A stretch of DNA of 64,000 bases from Ruminococcus sp. Lineage in GTDB: Bacteria > Bacillota > Clostridia > Oscillospirales > Ruminococcaceae. This document shows, piece after piece, positions 1 through 10,373 of the stretch. Location: the NCBI GenBank assembly GCA_016290875.1, contig JAEEVL010000001.1, positions 310,001-374,000 on the forward strand, read 5' to 3'. The notes under the pieces are model-generated. The model ran no database searches, was not told the DNA's origin, and saw nothing but the letters and a program-made list of their open reading frames with translations. A program made the position numbers and the translations under genes. The stretch's first letter is position 1. Each line of letters begins with the position of its first letter.

Positions 1-166
1 TGAAATCCGGTATTATTGAAGCTGTACGACCGCCGGGAAGACCATCGCGCTTGAGCTTACCGAAAAAGCTTGTTATGGCGTGCTTCTTATCATACTGATC
101 CACGAAATCGAAGAGCTTGTAATCAAAGTTACAGCCAAGGTCGAAGGATATGGAATCCATGTTCAT
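1..166 (-). CDS. Partial CDS running off the left edge, N-terminus MNMDSISFDLGCNFDYKLFDFVDQYDKKHAITSFFGKLKRDGLPGGRTASIIPDF; function not recognised
   Basis: Open reading frame on minus strand from ATG at 166 to the window edge, GGAG-type RBS just upstream (minus strand GGAGTTGTAAAATCATG). Confidence 0.75.
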   Translation of the reverse strand, partial: MNMDSISFDLGCNFDYKLFDFVDQYDKKHAITSFFGKLKRDGLPGGRTASIIPDF

Positions 167-409
167 GATTTTACAACTCCTTATACAATTTACACATAAA
201 TTATATCATTAATAAACAAAAAAGTCAATGAAGCGATTCGACGTTTTAGAGCCTTGTGGTTGTATTCTTTTGGACAAAGTATACAATCTGTTATATTTGT
301 AAACGCAGGACTAATTATAAATTACTTTGAATAATAGTATTTGCAGATATATGCCAAAATTATTTATACTATCTGTGAAAACTATTTAATCAGGCCATTA
401 TTTCAGAAT

Positions 410-438
410 TTGCCTTTTACTCAAAAATGTGATATAAT
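410..438 (+). promoter_or_regulatory. Putative sigma-A promoter for the TrmH-family gene (TTGCCT-17-TATAAT)
   Basis: -35 TTGCCT 410-415, -10 TATAAT 433-438, 17 nt spacer. Confidence 0.6.
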
Positions 439-484
439 ATTTCTGCCGTAATTCTGTCGGCAATTATAACTGTGAGGTAAGACT

Positions 485-1303
485 ATGTCTGATATTATAG
501 AAATTAATGATCTCAGTATTCCCGAGCTTCAACCTTATACAAGTATGGCAGAGGTTCAGCTATTGCATTATTATGAGCCTGATACCGGTATTTTTATTGC
601 TGAAAGTCCAAAAGTAATAAGAACTGCTCTTGAATCCGGCTATGAACCGCTTTCACTTCTCGCTGAACGAAAGTACATAAACGGTCAGGCAAACGATATT
701 ATCGAAAAATGCGCCGGTATACCAGTTTATACTGCAGACAGCGATGTACTTACACAGCTGACAGGTTTCAAACTTACACTTGGTCTTCTATGTGCTATGA
801 GAAGAAAACCAGTTCCGGAACTTGATGATGTTCTAAAAAATGCAAGCAGGATCGCAGTTCTTGAAGATGTAATGAACCAGACAAACATCGGAGCTGTTTT
901 TCGTTCTGCAGCAGCACTCGGATTTGATGCTGTTATCCTTACTTCTGCAAGCAGTGATCCGCTTTACAGAAGATCTATCAGAGTAAGTATGGGAACTGTT
1001 TTTCGTATCCCTTGGACATATTTCAAGTGCAGTTCGCCTGATTATGTGAGTATCCTTAAAAGCTATGGCTTCACGACAGCTGCTATGGCACTCAGAAAAG
1101 ACACTGTATCCATTGATGATCCTTGTCTCACTTCAGCTGATAAACTTGCCGTAATACTTGGTACGGAGGGAGAGGGCCTTCGAGAAGAAACAATCAACGC
1201 TTGTGACCATACTATAAAGATACCTATGTCGCACGGCGTTGACTCACTTAATGTGGCTGCTGCAAGTGCTGTTGCCTTCTGGCAGCTTGGCAAAAGAACA
1301 TAA
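485..1303 (+). CDS. TrmH/SpoU-family RNA 2'-O-methyltransferase
   Basis: SPOUT motifs NIGAVFRSAAALGFDAVIL, VSMGTVFRIPW, ILGTEGEGL, IPMSHGVDSLNVAAASAVAFW. Confidence 0.93.
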   Translation: MSDIIEINDLSIPELQPYTSMAEVQLLHYYEPDTGIFIAESPKVIRTALESGYEPLSLLAERKYINGQANDIIEKCAGIPVYTADSDVLTQLTGFKLTLGLLCAMRRKPVPELDDVLKNASRIAVLEDVMNQTNIGAVFRSAAALGFDAVILTSASSDPLYRRSIRVSMGTVFRIPWTYFKCSSPDYVSILKSYGFTTAAMALRKDTVSIDDPCLTSADKLAVILGTEGEGLREETINACDHTIKIPMSHGVDSLNVAAASAVAFWQLGKRT

Positions 1304-1308
1304 ATTAA

Positions 1309-1346
1309 TATCCCATATCGTTAGAAAATCAACGGTATGGGATATT
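1309..1346 (+). terminator. Rho-independent terminator after methyltransferase gene
   Basis: ATATCCCATA...TATGGGATAT hairpin followed by TTTTTA. Confidence 0.75.
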
Positions 1347-1347
1347 T

Positions 1348-2580
1348 TTAGTCTGCTTTCGGGCAGACAACAGTTATTTTCATATTATTATCGTCAATTT
1401 CAGCAAATATCTCACCGGACATATCGTTCATAAGCTTGCGGCAGATATATAGTCCAAGTCCGCTTCCCTGCTTATTCTCAGAATTTGATCCGCGCCAGAA
1501 GCTATTGAATATATGTGAAAGTTCATTTTCTGGGAGTGTACATCCACTGTTAGCAACACTGATGAGACGGTTGTTTTCTTCATCACTGAATGAAAGTCTT
1601 ATCAGCTTACCGTCCCCGTATTTCATAGCATTGTCAAAAATGTTCTGGAGAACTTCTGCAAGTCTGTCGGGATCTACGCTGAGAAGGCAGTTTTCTGCAT
1701 TGTCTATGATAAGCTCTGTACCAACGGAAGCTAATCTTGCGCCAAAGCTGTTCTTAACGTTTTCGATAACATCGAACATATAGGCGTCACGGATGTTTAT
1801 ATCATATTCAAGTGATTCTGCGCCCGAATTCTTTGTTATCTCCTTAATATAATTCTCGATCTCATCGACCTTTGAACTGATATTTACGGCAGCTTCACGG
1901 CATTTATCCATATCGGTATATAAGCCTTTCGATACAGCTTCGGAGTAGAGTTTCATCGCAGAGAGTGGAGTTTTTATATCATGTGAAAGTGAAAGCAACA
2001 GAGTCTTTTCGTTTCTTATGCGTTCAAACTCACGGGACTTTGATTTTTCAAGTTCTTCTCTGAGCATATCAATTCCCCAAACAAATTTACCGAAATAGTG
2101 GTTTTTGTTTTCATTTATAGGAGCTGTGATATTTCCTTTTGCAAGTTCATACGGCATTTGGCTTAATTTATTGAACGGCTTTATAATATTAAACCTGATG
2201 TAAAGCAGAAGCAGCAGCATTACAGCAAAAACCGATATTATAATAACTTCTGTAAGTACAATACTGCGATTCTGAGTGCAGTTATCAGAATTTGAGTAGT
2301 CTATACGATAAGTCTTGCCGTTTATTCTACGTATAACATATATACCGCTGGAAGTATAGAAATCATCCTCTCCGTTGTATTCACTTATCGAATCAACGTA
2401 CTCATATTCGGATGCATCGACTTCGTTTCCAGCCTTCAGTTCATTTTCGATGCGGTTGACTTCGACTTTGTAGTCATTGGTTGTTACTTGTGGATTTTTA
2501 TTGAGGATAAATGCTGCCGTAAGCGAAACTATCAGTGCGATTACTGCTGTCAATGCAATCAGTTTGTCGAATTTCAGCAT
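1348..2580 (-). CDS. Membrane sensor histidine kinase (HAMP-like, HisKA, HATPase_c)
   Basis: LLSLSHDIKTPLSAMKLYSEAV H-box; NIFDNAMKYGDG N-box; GSGLGLYICRKL G-box. Confidence 0.93.
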   Translation of the reverse strand: MLKFDKLIALTAVIALIVSLTAAFILNKNPQVTTNDYKVEVNRIENELKAGNEVDASEYEYVDSISEYNGEDDFYTSSGIYVIRRINGKTYRIDYSNSDNCTQNRSIVLTEVIIISVFAVMLLLLLYIRFNIIKPFNKLSQMPYELAKGNITAPINENKNHYFGKFVWGIDMLREELEKSKSREFERIRNEKTLLLSLSHDIKTPLSAMKLYSEAVSKGLYTDMDKCREAAVNISSKVDEIENYIKEITKNSGAESLEYDINIRDAYMFDVIENVKNSFGARLASVGTELIIDNAENCLLSVDPDRLAEVLQNIFDNAMKYGDGKLIRLSFSDEENNRLISVANSGCTLPENELSHIFNSFWRGSNSENKQGSGLGLYICRKLMNDMSGEIFAEIDDNNMKITVVCPKAD

Positions 2581-2581
2581 T

Positions 2582-3247
2582 TTATCCTCCCCAGCGATAA
2601 CCTTTGCCCCATACTGTGAGTATCTTCTCGGGGTTTTTAGGATCTTTCTCTATTTTTTCACGCAGCCATTTAATATGTACCGTTAGTGTCTGCTGCTCTG
2701 AATCACTGTCGATACCCCATATTCGGTTGAATATGTAGTCTTTTGTTAGAGTTTGCCCCTTACAGGTTATAAAGAGTTCAAGAAGATCAAATTCTTTTGT
2801 AGTCAACTGTATAGGCTCACCATTTACAGTTGCTGTTCTGTCTGCAAGATTTAGCGAAACATCACCGTCAGCTATAACGTCAAGCGCAAGTCTGCGGCTG
2901 AATATACCTTTGATCTTTGCCAGAAGTATGTCTATATCATAAGGCTTTTCTATGTAGTCGTCAGCTCCGAGAAGAAGTCCGTTGAGCTTATCATCGCGGT
3001 CAGAGCGAGCTGAGATTATTATCATGGGAACATTGTCCTGGTGTCTTATACGCTCACAAACTGAAAAACCGTCTATTCCCGGAAGATTTATATCAAGCAG
3101 GACAAGCCTTGCCCCGTATTTTTCATACAGGGACAAGGCTTTTTCGCCGCTGTCAGCAACGCTTACTGTATATTTTTCATTTCTTAGGAACTCACAAAGA
3201 AGTCCGCTGAGTTCGTTATTATCTTCGACGATGAGTATATCGACCAT
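2582..3247 (-). CDS. OmpR-family response regulator (start probably at 3247, MVDILIVEDN)
   Basis: Receiver domain VEDN...LLDINLPGIDG...KPYD and winged-helix C-terminus (VWGKGYRW). Confidence 0.93.
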   Translation of the reverse strand: MVDILIVEDNNELSGLLCEFLRNEKYTVSVADSGEKALSLYEKYGARLVLLDINLPGIDGFSVCERIRHQDNVPMIIISARSDRDDKLNGLLLGADDYIEKPYDIDILLAKIKGIFSRRLALDVIADGDVSLNLADRTATVNGEPIQLTTKEFDLLELFITCKGQTLTKDYIFNRIWGIDSDSEQQTLTVHIKWLREKIEKDPKNPEKILTVWGKGYRWGG

Positions 3248-3249
3248 TA

Positions 3250-4008
3250 TTACCAACCCATTTCCATCAGCCAGTTATTGAGTCCGCGCTCTCTGTCGCG
3301 CAGAGAAGCTTCTTTGTTTATATTATACTCCCCTTTTATATTTCCGTCAACTATAAACAGTACACGGGAACATTTTGCTGCAACTTTAGCATCATGAGTA
3401 ACCAGCATAACAGTTGTACCTTCTTCGTTTATGCGGCTGATTTCTTCCATTACTTCATCTGAGGAGCTTCTGTTAAGAGCTCCTGTTGGTTCATCAGCGA
3501 ATATCATATCCGGTCGGTTGATGATGCTTCTGCAAATACAGGCCCTTTGAAGCTGTCCTCCTGATACTTCGTTAATATCATTATCTGCAACTTCAATTAT
3601 TCCGAGTTTCCTCATTATTTCCTGGCCGCGTGCAACAGTTTCCTTGCGGCTTTCTTTTATCTTTGAAGACTTCACCGCTGGAAGAATGATGTTGTCCATG
3701 ACTGTGAGATTCTTGAGCATATACATCTGCTGGAATATGAATCCCATATCCTCAAGGCGAACTCTTGAAAGCTCATTTTCACTTAGCGAGGACAGGTCTT
3801 TTCCGCAGAATTTTACGCTTCCTGCTGTCATCCTGTCCATTCCGGAAACAGTATAGAGCAAAGTTGATTTTCCCGAACCGGACGGTCCCATAATTGCAAG
3901 CATCTCGCCTTTTTCAACGGTAAAACTTACATTTCTCAGAACGTTGTTCTGTCGCTTATTTATAACATAGGTCTTGCAAAGATCCTTAACATCAAGAATA
4001 GTTTCCAT
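3250..4008 (-). CDS. ABC transporter ATP-binding protein (MacB/LolD-like)
   Basis: Walker A GPSGSGKST, signature VSGGQLQRACICRSI, Walker B MIFADEPTGALN. Confidence 0.95.
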   Translation of the reverse strand: METILDVKDLCKTYVINKRQNNVLRNVSFTVEKGEMLAIMGPSGSGKSTLLYTVSGMDRMTAGSVKFCGKDLSSLSENELSRVRLEDMGFIFQQMYMLKNLTVMDNIILPAVKSSKIKESRKETVARGQEIMRKLGIIEVADNDINEVSGGQLQRACICRSIINRPDMIFADEPTGALNRSSSDEVMEEISRINEEGTTVMLVTHDAKVAAKCSRVLFIVDGNIKGEYNINKEASLRDRERGLNNWLMEMGW

Positions 4009-4020
4009 ATCTTATCTCCT

Positions 4021-6393
4021 TTATTCAATGTCAGCAGTATCTGATGATTTTATCGTCCTTGTGTAGAGAGCCGTAAGGAATGCTCCGGCAAGTGTAGCAG
4101 TTGTTACGATAAGCGGATATATCAGAAATACGTGAATCACTGACATATTGTAACTCATGCCGCAGCCGACACCTATCATTTTAAAAATTGGTGAACCTAA
4201 GAGTTTAGTGACTGGCAGACACAGTACAGCTGCCAGGATAGAAGCTATTACGCTTACTATGCCAAATCTTAATACATGTTGTACGATTATAGAGCTACTC
4301 CGGAATCCAATGGCTTTCATCAGTGCTATCTCACTCTTTTCTTTGGCGATGAACGATCTTTCCATAAGAATGGATATAAGAAGTATAACGATAATTGAAA
4401 GAATCATTACAAATTTATCCATGGCATCAAGCATGTCACTAACACCAGCAGTCCGCTCTACAAAGCCGTCTGCATCGTAAACCGAGTCCTGAAATACATC
4501 CTTTAATTTATCTATACGCCTGTTAATTTCTGCTTTTGATGGTGAATCAGTGAAATCAGCCTGTATCTCGTAATATGAAGATATCAGTTTTGTTGGAAGA
4601 TCAACATCCTGATGGAATCTTCCGGATTCCCCCATCTGGATCATTGAATAATTCAGAGCAGTTACAATAAACTCATTTGGTTTACCGTCAATATCGACTG
4701 TGACCTTGTCACCGATTCCAACACCGAGATGCTCAGCGCATAAATGGGTTATAGCTATCTCATTAGGATAAGCCGGAGGTGTTCCCACGTCATATACATA
4801 ATCAGAAGCATCTGTCTCCTTACATTGAAGCATATGAAGAAGAACTCTGTTATCCCCCGATGATATGGCTACCTTATACATAAGCTCGAGCTTAGCATTT
4901 GCGTCCATACCAGCTTCCTTGATTTTCTCCTTTGTTTCGTTAAGCGCTTCTTCGCGTGTTTTCTGACCGGATACCACGTCAAACAGCGCGTCACAGTTGT
5001 TTATGTAAACATCGCTTTCCGTAACATTGAAAAGATAAAGTATCTTGCGGCTGCATAGTGTGTTTGCAAGTGTTCCTATCATCATTATCAGAAGAGCACA
5101 TATTGTGAAGACTGCTGTTATGATAGCAAAATTCTTCGGACTGCTCGCTACATCGTTTACAGCAAGGTAACCTGACGTACTAAGATGACTCTTTCCAAGC
5201 CTGAGGAGACTTTTTTTACGGAAGCGTTCACCCGTCTGACCACTTCTGACTGCATCGATGGGTGAAAGTTTCTTTATTCTTGCGGTACTCGACCAGCTGA
5301 ACAGCACTATCAGCAGAATTACTGCTATGCTGCTGATAACTCCCATGAATGTTTTATTATCCGCTGAGAATACTATATCTCTGCTGACCAATTTCAAGAG
5401 TTTGTTTCCGAGAGGCAGACTTCCGATATATCCAAGCACAGCTCCTATTACAGCTATTGCAACATACTTCGTAAGATAGAGAGAACGTATTGAGCTGTTC
5501 TTTATACCCATAGCTTTCATAACGCCTATCTCACGGAATTCCTCTGCTATTGTAAAGCCTATCGTAAACCTTAACACTACAAATGAAACAATTATAAGAC
5601 ATATGCTGACTATAAGCAGGAGCACCGCTACAAGCATATCCATAATATACGTAGTTTTCAGCATAGCTCTGTCACCGTCAAATATTATTCCTGAGCTTGT
5701 AGCTTCTGATATTTTGGATTTTACTGAATTTACATCTTCTGAATCAATATAATACGCTCTTGAACGTATGTCACGGATTGCATCTTCGTCCGCTGTTATA
5801 TCTGCATAGTCTTCATCGTTCATGATGATTCTTGTATTGTCCATCAGGCCTGAACCAAGCAAAGCATCTTTAACAACACCCTTGACTTTATATGTAAACT
5901 CTTTGTCACCAATTGTGAAGCTTATGTTGTCTCCCTCTGAAACTGATTTTGCGTTATGCAGTGGCGTAGTAACATATACCTCGCCTTTTTCAACTTTTGT
6001 GAGTTTGTTGTTATTGCAGTCGAAATAGCTCATTTTGGCATTTCCTATACCGATAAAGAAGCTCCATCTTGCATATCCTGATATTTTTTCGCCGTTTATG
6101 TACAACTTTTCTGAAGTATACATTATTTGCTCTTCTGCACGCCAGTCTGTAACATTCGGATCTTTGTTGAGTATCTCGGTGATTTCGTTTTCGCCGCAGT
6201 TATCTCTGGATGTTATGATAACATAATCACCTATACCGGCTTTATTAAAATAACTGTCGATACCGCCGGTAACAGCAATTATATTATTAATACTGCTCGC
6301 AGAAAACATAGTTGCCAGTATTACAAACAGAAGCAGTATCACATTCATTGTCTTTTTACGTTTAAGATCTTTTTTTAATATTCTCAGATACAT
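4021..6393 (-). CDS. FtsX-like ABC transporter permease
   Basis: Two FtsX-type membrane regions around a large extracellular domain; adjacent to ATPase; 'IAEEFREIGVMKAMGIKNSSI' and 'AKEKSEIALMKAIGFRSSSI' repeats. Confidence 0.92.
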   Translation of the reverse strand: MYLRILKKDLKRKKTMNVILLLFVILATMFSASSINNIIAVTGGIDSYFNKAGIGDYVIITSRDNCGENEITEILNKDPNVTDWRAEEQIMYTSEKLYINGEKISGYARWSFFIGIGNAKMSYFDCNNNKLTKVEKGEVYVTTPLHNAKSVSEGDNISFTIGDKEFTYKVKGVVKDALLGSGLMDNTRIIMNDEDYADITADEDAIRDIRSRAYYIDSEDVNSVKSKISEATSSGIIFDGDRAMLKTTYIMDMLVAVLLLIVSICLIIVSFVVLRFTIGFTIAEEFREIGVMKAMGIKNSSIRSLYLTKYVAIAVIGAVLGYIGSLPLGNKLLKLVSRDIVFSADNKTFMGVISSIAVILLIVLFSWSSTARIKKLSPIDAVRSGQTGERFRKKSLLRLGKSHLSTSGYLAVNDVASSPKNFAIITAVFTICALLIMMIGTLANTLCSRKILYLFNVTESDVYINNCDALFDVVSGQKTREEALNETKEKIKEAGMDANAKLELMYKVAISSGDNRVLLHMLQCKETDASDYVYDVGTPPAYPNEIAITHLCAEHLGVGIGDKVTVDIDGKPNEFIVTALNYSMIQMGESGRFHQDVDLPTKLISSYYEIQADFTDSPSKAEINRRIDKLKDVFQDSVYDADGFVERTAGVSDMLDAMDKFVMILSIIVILLISILMERSFIAKEKSEIALMKAIGFRSSSIIVQHVLRFGIVSVIASILAAVLCLPVTKLLGSPIFKMIGVGCGMSYNMSVIHVFLIYPLIVTTATLAGAFLTALYTRTIKSSDTADIE

Positions 6394-6510
6394 AGCGCTC
6401 CCTCACTTTCTATAATGAGTATAACACTTCAATTATTAAATAATCATTAAGTTTTGTATTCACAATATAATTATACGTTTTATCATATAAAGTGTCAAGG
6501 AACAAAGAAA

Positions 6511-6544
6511 AAAGTACCTCAGTCTGTAAAGTATGAGGTACTTT
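6511..6544 (-). terminator. Rho-independent terminator downstream of GH43 gene
   Basis: AAAGTACCTCA...TGAGGTACTTT stem; T-rich tract on the minus strand. Confidence 0.75.
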
Positions 6545-6556
6545 GATATGATTCAT

Positions 6557-8665
6557 TTACTTAGAAGCTGCAAAACCAGTAGGTCTTCCAAGAACATAAT
6601 TTGAGATCTGTACAATGTCTGCAATTGTGAATACGCTGTCTGAGTCAGTATCTACTGACTTGGCAACACTGTTTGGGAGAGGCGTTCCGTTTAGTTTGCC
6701 GATATAATACCTGCGTGCAAGAATTACATCGAAAACATTTATCTTTCCGTCTGAGTTAACATCACCTATACTTGTCTTTATGCCTGAACCGCCGCCCGCA
6801 CCTGGAATTTCTATACCGCCATTTGCAGCGTATATCTCATCAACGTAGAAATCTACCTGAGGATCATCCTCTTCAGTCTCGACATATATATAGAAATTCT
6901 TTCCATTTGCCGGTAGAGTGAATTCTGTATTGGCAAGCTGAGTCCATTCACCCTTATTTACCATTTTAGTGTCAATTTTTGTGTATTGAGGATCGCCGGA
7001 CCCATCATCGTATTGAAGGGTAAAATGAAATTTTGTCTCCTCGTCACCTGAGTTATACTTGACGTTGGCTGAGAAACTGTAAGTCTCACCAGCTTTAAAC
7101 TTGTAGTTGAGTGCCTTGCTGACTCCCTGCCACGAAGAAGTTCTCTCACTTACAAATACAGAGCCGGTTCCTTCATAAAATACATCAGTGCTTGCAGATA
7201 CTGTTGCACCGCCTCTACTTGACCAGCCATCCGTACCGCTGTCGAATTTGCTGCGGAAGATATAACCATCGTCTATATGTGAAGCCGAACCTGCGCCTTC
7301 AAACTGCCACCAGTCAACATTCATAAGATATCCGCTTCCGCCTTTGAATACAAGATACAGATCATGCTCGCCGCTGACATTTACATCACAGGAAACTTCT
7401 TTCCATTCCTGCCAGCCACCTGTTCCGTTAACTTTGCAAGAACCTATGACCGGACCTGTTGTTGAATCTGTATGAAGTTCGATGGTACCACCGTCACCAG
7501 CTGAAGAAACACAGGCAGTAAACTTATCAGCGCCTTCACCGAAATCAACTCCGCTGATCTTTACGTATGAATTATCTTGTATATTACATATATCAACGCC
7601 GCCGTTACTGCATTTCTCTGTCTTTACACCAGAGCAGAAGCATATTGTTTCGGCTTCAACCTTGTCAAATGGGTTGAGTGCTTCTATCTGGCTTGGTCCA
7701 TTGTTTGTGAGTTTCTGAACAGGTATTGTACCGTCGGCATTAAATGTAAATTCTTCACAAGCTGCACTTCTGTTAAACGAACCTCCGCCTTTTAGACCGT
7801 TCTTGTGATAGAAGAAATATGAATGGTCCTTATAATCAATAATGCCTCCGTGAGTTGTAAAACAGTTTGAGCCTTCCTGTATCACGCCTCTGTAAGTCCA
7901 CGGTCCGGTAATACTCGGCGCAGTTGAATAGGCCATGCTTTCGCCGCCGAATCCATTGATAAATGCTGCGTATATAAGGTAGTAAAGGTCGCCGTGCTTA
8001 CAGATCCAGGGACCTTCACCATAAGATGTTTTATGATCACCGGCCGGTGGTCCGAATGCCTGAGAATTCATATCAAAGTGTTGTACAGAACCATCAAGTG
8101 TGACCATGTCTTCTTTGAGTTTAACGTAATAACAAGTAGGATTTCCGAACATGAGCCATCCCTGACCATCGTCGTCTATCATAACTGTCGGATCAATGTA
8201 ATCCCAGTTAGGACCGCACAATGGCTTTTTCAGAACATCCCTGTAAGGGCCTTCGGGGCTGTCTGCTACTGCAACGCCTATTTCACGACCGCGTCCGCCG
8301 GGATCTGTCGAAGTAAAATAGAAATAGTACTTACCATTTCGTTCGATACATTGTGAAGCCCAGGCGTCGTTCTTATTGCACCAGCTGAAACTTGTGTCTT
8401 CGAGTATCCGTCCGTGATCAGTCCAGTTTTTCATATCTTTAGTAGAGAAACACTGCCAGCCGGTCATGTAGTAGAAGTCATTGTTTCCCTCACGGTCACA
8501 GCCTGTAAATATATACAGTTCATCGCCAAATACAACCGGCGCAGGATCAGGGGTAAAGGATGTCTGCACTATCGGATTTTCTGCTTTAACATTCTTGGGC
8601 ATTGAATAACTAAGTGCAGAAATTGACAGAGCAAGCGAAAGTACTGCTGAAATCACCTTTTTCAT
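6557..8665 (-). CDS. Secreted GH43-family glycoside hydrolase with CBM6-like module, CBM22/CBM4_9-like module and C-terminal type I dockerin
   Basis: Signal peptide; GH43-like TPDPAPVVFGDELYIFTG...WASQCIERNGKYYFYFTS...DPTVMIDDDGQGWLMFGN; CBM6-like FDKVEAETICFCSGVKTE...; dockerin repeats DVNSDGKINVFDVILARRYY and DTDSDSVFTIADIVQISNYVLG. Confidence 0.9.
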   Translation of the reverse strand: MKKVISAVLSLALSISALSYSMPKNVKAENPIVQTSFTPDPAPVVFGDELYIFTGCDREGNNDFYYMTGWQCFSTKDMKNWTDHGRILEDTSFSWCNKNDAWASQCIERNGKYYFYFTSTDPGGRGREIGVAVADSPEGPYRDVLKKPLCGPNWDYIDPTVMIDDDGQGWLMFGNPTCYYVKLKEDMVTLDGSVQHFDMNSQAFGPPAGDHKTSYGEGPWICKHGDLYYLIYAAFINGFGGESMAYSTAPSITGPWTYRGVIQEGSNCFTTHGGIIDYKDHSYFFYHKNGLKGGGSFNRSAACEEFTFNADGTIPVQKLTNNGPSQIEALNPFDKVEAETICFCSGVKTEKCSNGGVDICNIQDNSYVKISGVDFGEGADKFTACVSSAGDGGTIELHTDSTTGPVIGSCKVNGTGGWQEWKEVSCDVNVSGEHDLYLVFKGGSGYLMNVDWWQFEGAGSASHIDDGYIFRSKFDSGTDGWSSRGGATVSASTDVFYEGTGSVFVSERTSSWQGVSKALNYKFKAGETYSFSANVKYNSGDEETKFHFTLQYDDGSGDPQYTKIDTKMVNKGEWTQLANTEFTLPANGKNFYIYVETEEDDPQVDFYVDEIYAANGGIEIPGAGGGSGIKTSIGDVNSDGKINVFDVILARRYYIGKLNGTPLPNSVAKSVDTDSDSVFTIADIVQISNYVLGRPTGFAASK

Positions 8666-8891
8666 TAATAATTCCTCCTATATTATTTATAAAACACTTT
8701 GTCTATATTTTATGAACGTTTTATAAACTTATTATTGATATTCTATCATATTCAGCTGATATGTCAACCCCCATTTATAATAACTCTGGTGGACAAAATG
8801 TATATTTATGGTACATTTATGTTATTTTTGATAATATTTTGCAGTAAAATTCGCAATAATTGGTCTGTCAGCAAACTTTGTACATATAAAT

Positions 8892-8915
8892 GGGGAGTTC
8901 CAGTAAAGGAACTCC
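8892..8915 (-). terminator. Hairpin, probable terminator downstream of diguanylate cyclase gene
   Basis: GGGAGTTCC agtaaa GGAACTCCC; modest U-tract on minus strand. Confidence 0.5.
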
Positions 8916-8924
8916 CTTCTAAAA

Positions 8925-10034
8925 CTATGATTCAGTTGTGTAAGGCTTATGGATATCGCTGACGTTTTCGCAACTCTTCATACATGCTTTGTCATTATAC
9001 ATATGCTCATCTGCTGTTTTAAGAACTTCGTCAAAGTCCATACCCTTTCTGTATTCTGAATAACCGACGGCTACACTGTATTTCTTCTCACTAACGTTAT
9101 GTTTTATGTTATCAGTAAGATCTTTTACAGAAGATTCGTCAGCTCCCGGATAAAGCAACGCAAATTCGTCGCCGCCTATCCTGTAGAATTTACATGTAGA
9201 CGGAAGAAGAGCGAAAGTTGAATCAGCAACTGCAAGTATAGCTTTATCTCCTTCACTGTGTCCAAGATTGTCATTGATCTGCTTTAGTCCGTTAAGATCC
9301 ATAGAGATCACATACATCTGCTTTTTCTTCATATCCTGTATATCTTTGTAGAACGAATGACGGTTAAGCGCATTTGTAAGCGCATCGCGCGTGAGCATCT
9401 GCATCGCAAAGAACATATAATAAAAAATTGAGCTAAGCACAGCCATTCCGCTTATAAGGAACTTGTAGTGGTAGAAAGTATTAAGTATAACTGCAATTGT
9501 TATATCAAATGATAGAAACATTATAAACGCACTTTCAGTACGAAGCCCCAATCTGAACTTTATCACTGACGAAGCGAACAAAACGGCAAGGTACATAGCA
9601 CTGAATATGAAAGGTATCGGTGACAGTGGTCTGAGTGAAGTATTTCCATATTCGTCAACAACAAAAACGCACGAATTGAAAATGCTCAGGAAAGACAGCA
9701 CTATATTCAGTGAAGCTGCTACCTGAATCACAACCCTGACTCGTTTGGAAATGACACCAGAGAGGAATATAAACGGTATTATGACTGGTCCGCTGACAGA
9801 GTAGCTTATAGCAGTGAATAGTTTTACAGCCCAAATATACTTTCCTGTTCCGGCAAGCGAGTAATTGACAATGTTACAGAGTATCATTGTAGACGCAATC
9901 GCCTCTGCAATGAGAAATGCTGATTTTCGTGCAGAGTTGAGCGTTGAATTGAAAAAAATGAATAAGAACAGAGTAATATCGGCAACGATGATCAGATAAC
10001 TCATTTGAAAGAGTTCTTTTGCCACGTAGTTCAC
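8925..10034 (-). CDS. Multi-TM membrane protein with GGDEF (diguanylate cyclase) domain
   Basis: DALTNALNRHSFYKD and FYRIGGDEFALLYPG. Confidence 0.92.
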   Translation of the reverse strand: MNYVAKELFQMSYLIIVADITLFLFIFFNSTLNSARKSAFLIAEAIASTMILCNIVNYSLAGTGKYIWAVKLFTAISYSVSGPVIIPFIFLSGVISKRVRVVIQVAASLNIVLSFLSIFNSCVFVVDEYGNTSLRPLSPIPFIFSAMYLAVLFASSVIKFRLGLRTESAFIMFLSFDITIAVILNTFYHYKFLISGMAVLSSIFYYMFFAMQMLTRDALTNALNRHSFYKDIQDMKKKQMYVISMDLNGLKQINDNLGHSEGDKAILAVADSTFALLPSTCKFYRIGGDEFALLYPGADESSVKDLTDNIKHNVSEKKYSVAVGYSEYRKGMDFDEVLKTADEHMYNDKACMKSCENVSDIHKPYTTES

Positions 10035-10175
10035 TCCTTATACATCAATATCGTTGTCAGTCTTTAAAGTCTGGTTTCATCTGATTAATTAGTAATTAAT
10101 TAGTATTATATCATGATAATAGTTAAAATACAAGTCTTTTTGTTAACTTTTAACATTTTTGCAATAAAAATAAAA

Positions 10176-10197
10176 CAGGGCGACTATTGCCGCCCTG
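10176..10197 (-). terminator. Rho-independent terminator downstream of GH44 gene
   Basis: CAGGGCG actattgc CGCCCTG, minus-strand TTTTATTTTTATTG follows. Confidence 0.65.
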
Positions 10198-10373
10198 CTG
10201 TTAAATCGTTCTCTTTTAGGAGAGCGATTTTTGCTTTGGTCTGATTATATAATACCATACGTATCATATTTTGTCAATGTTATTTCTATTCTTTTACAAT
10301 TTGTATATAATGATTTTCCAGAATATTCAAAAATTTTCAATATCTGAATACTCAACGGAGTGCTAAATCCGCA

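Noticed and set aside
10204-10233. Second hairpin AAATCGttCTC...GAGagCGATTT after the GH44 terminator
   Set aside because: Probably a second terminator or simple palindrome in the same intergenic gap; too weak to interpret separately.
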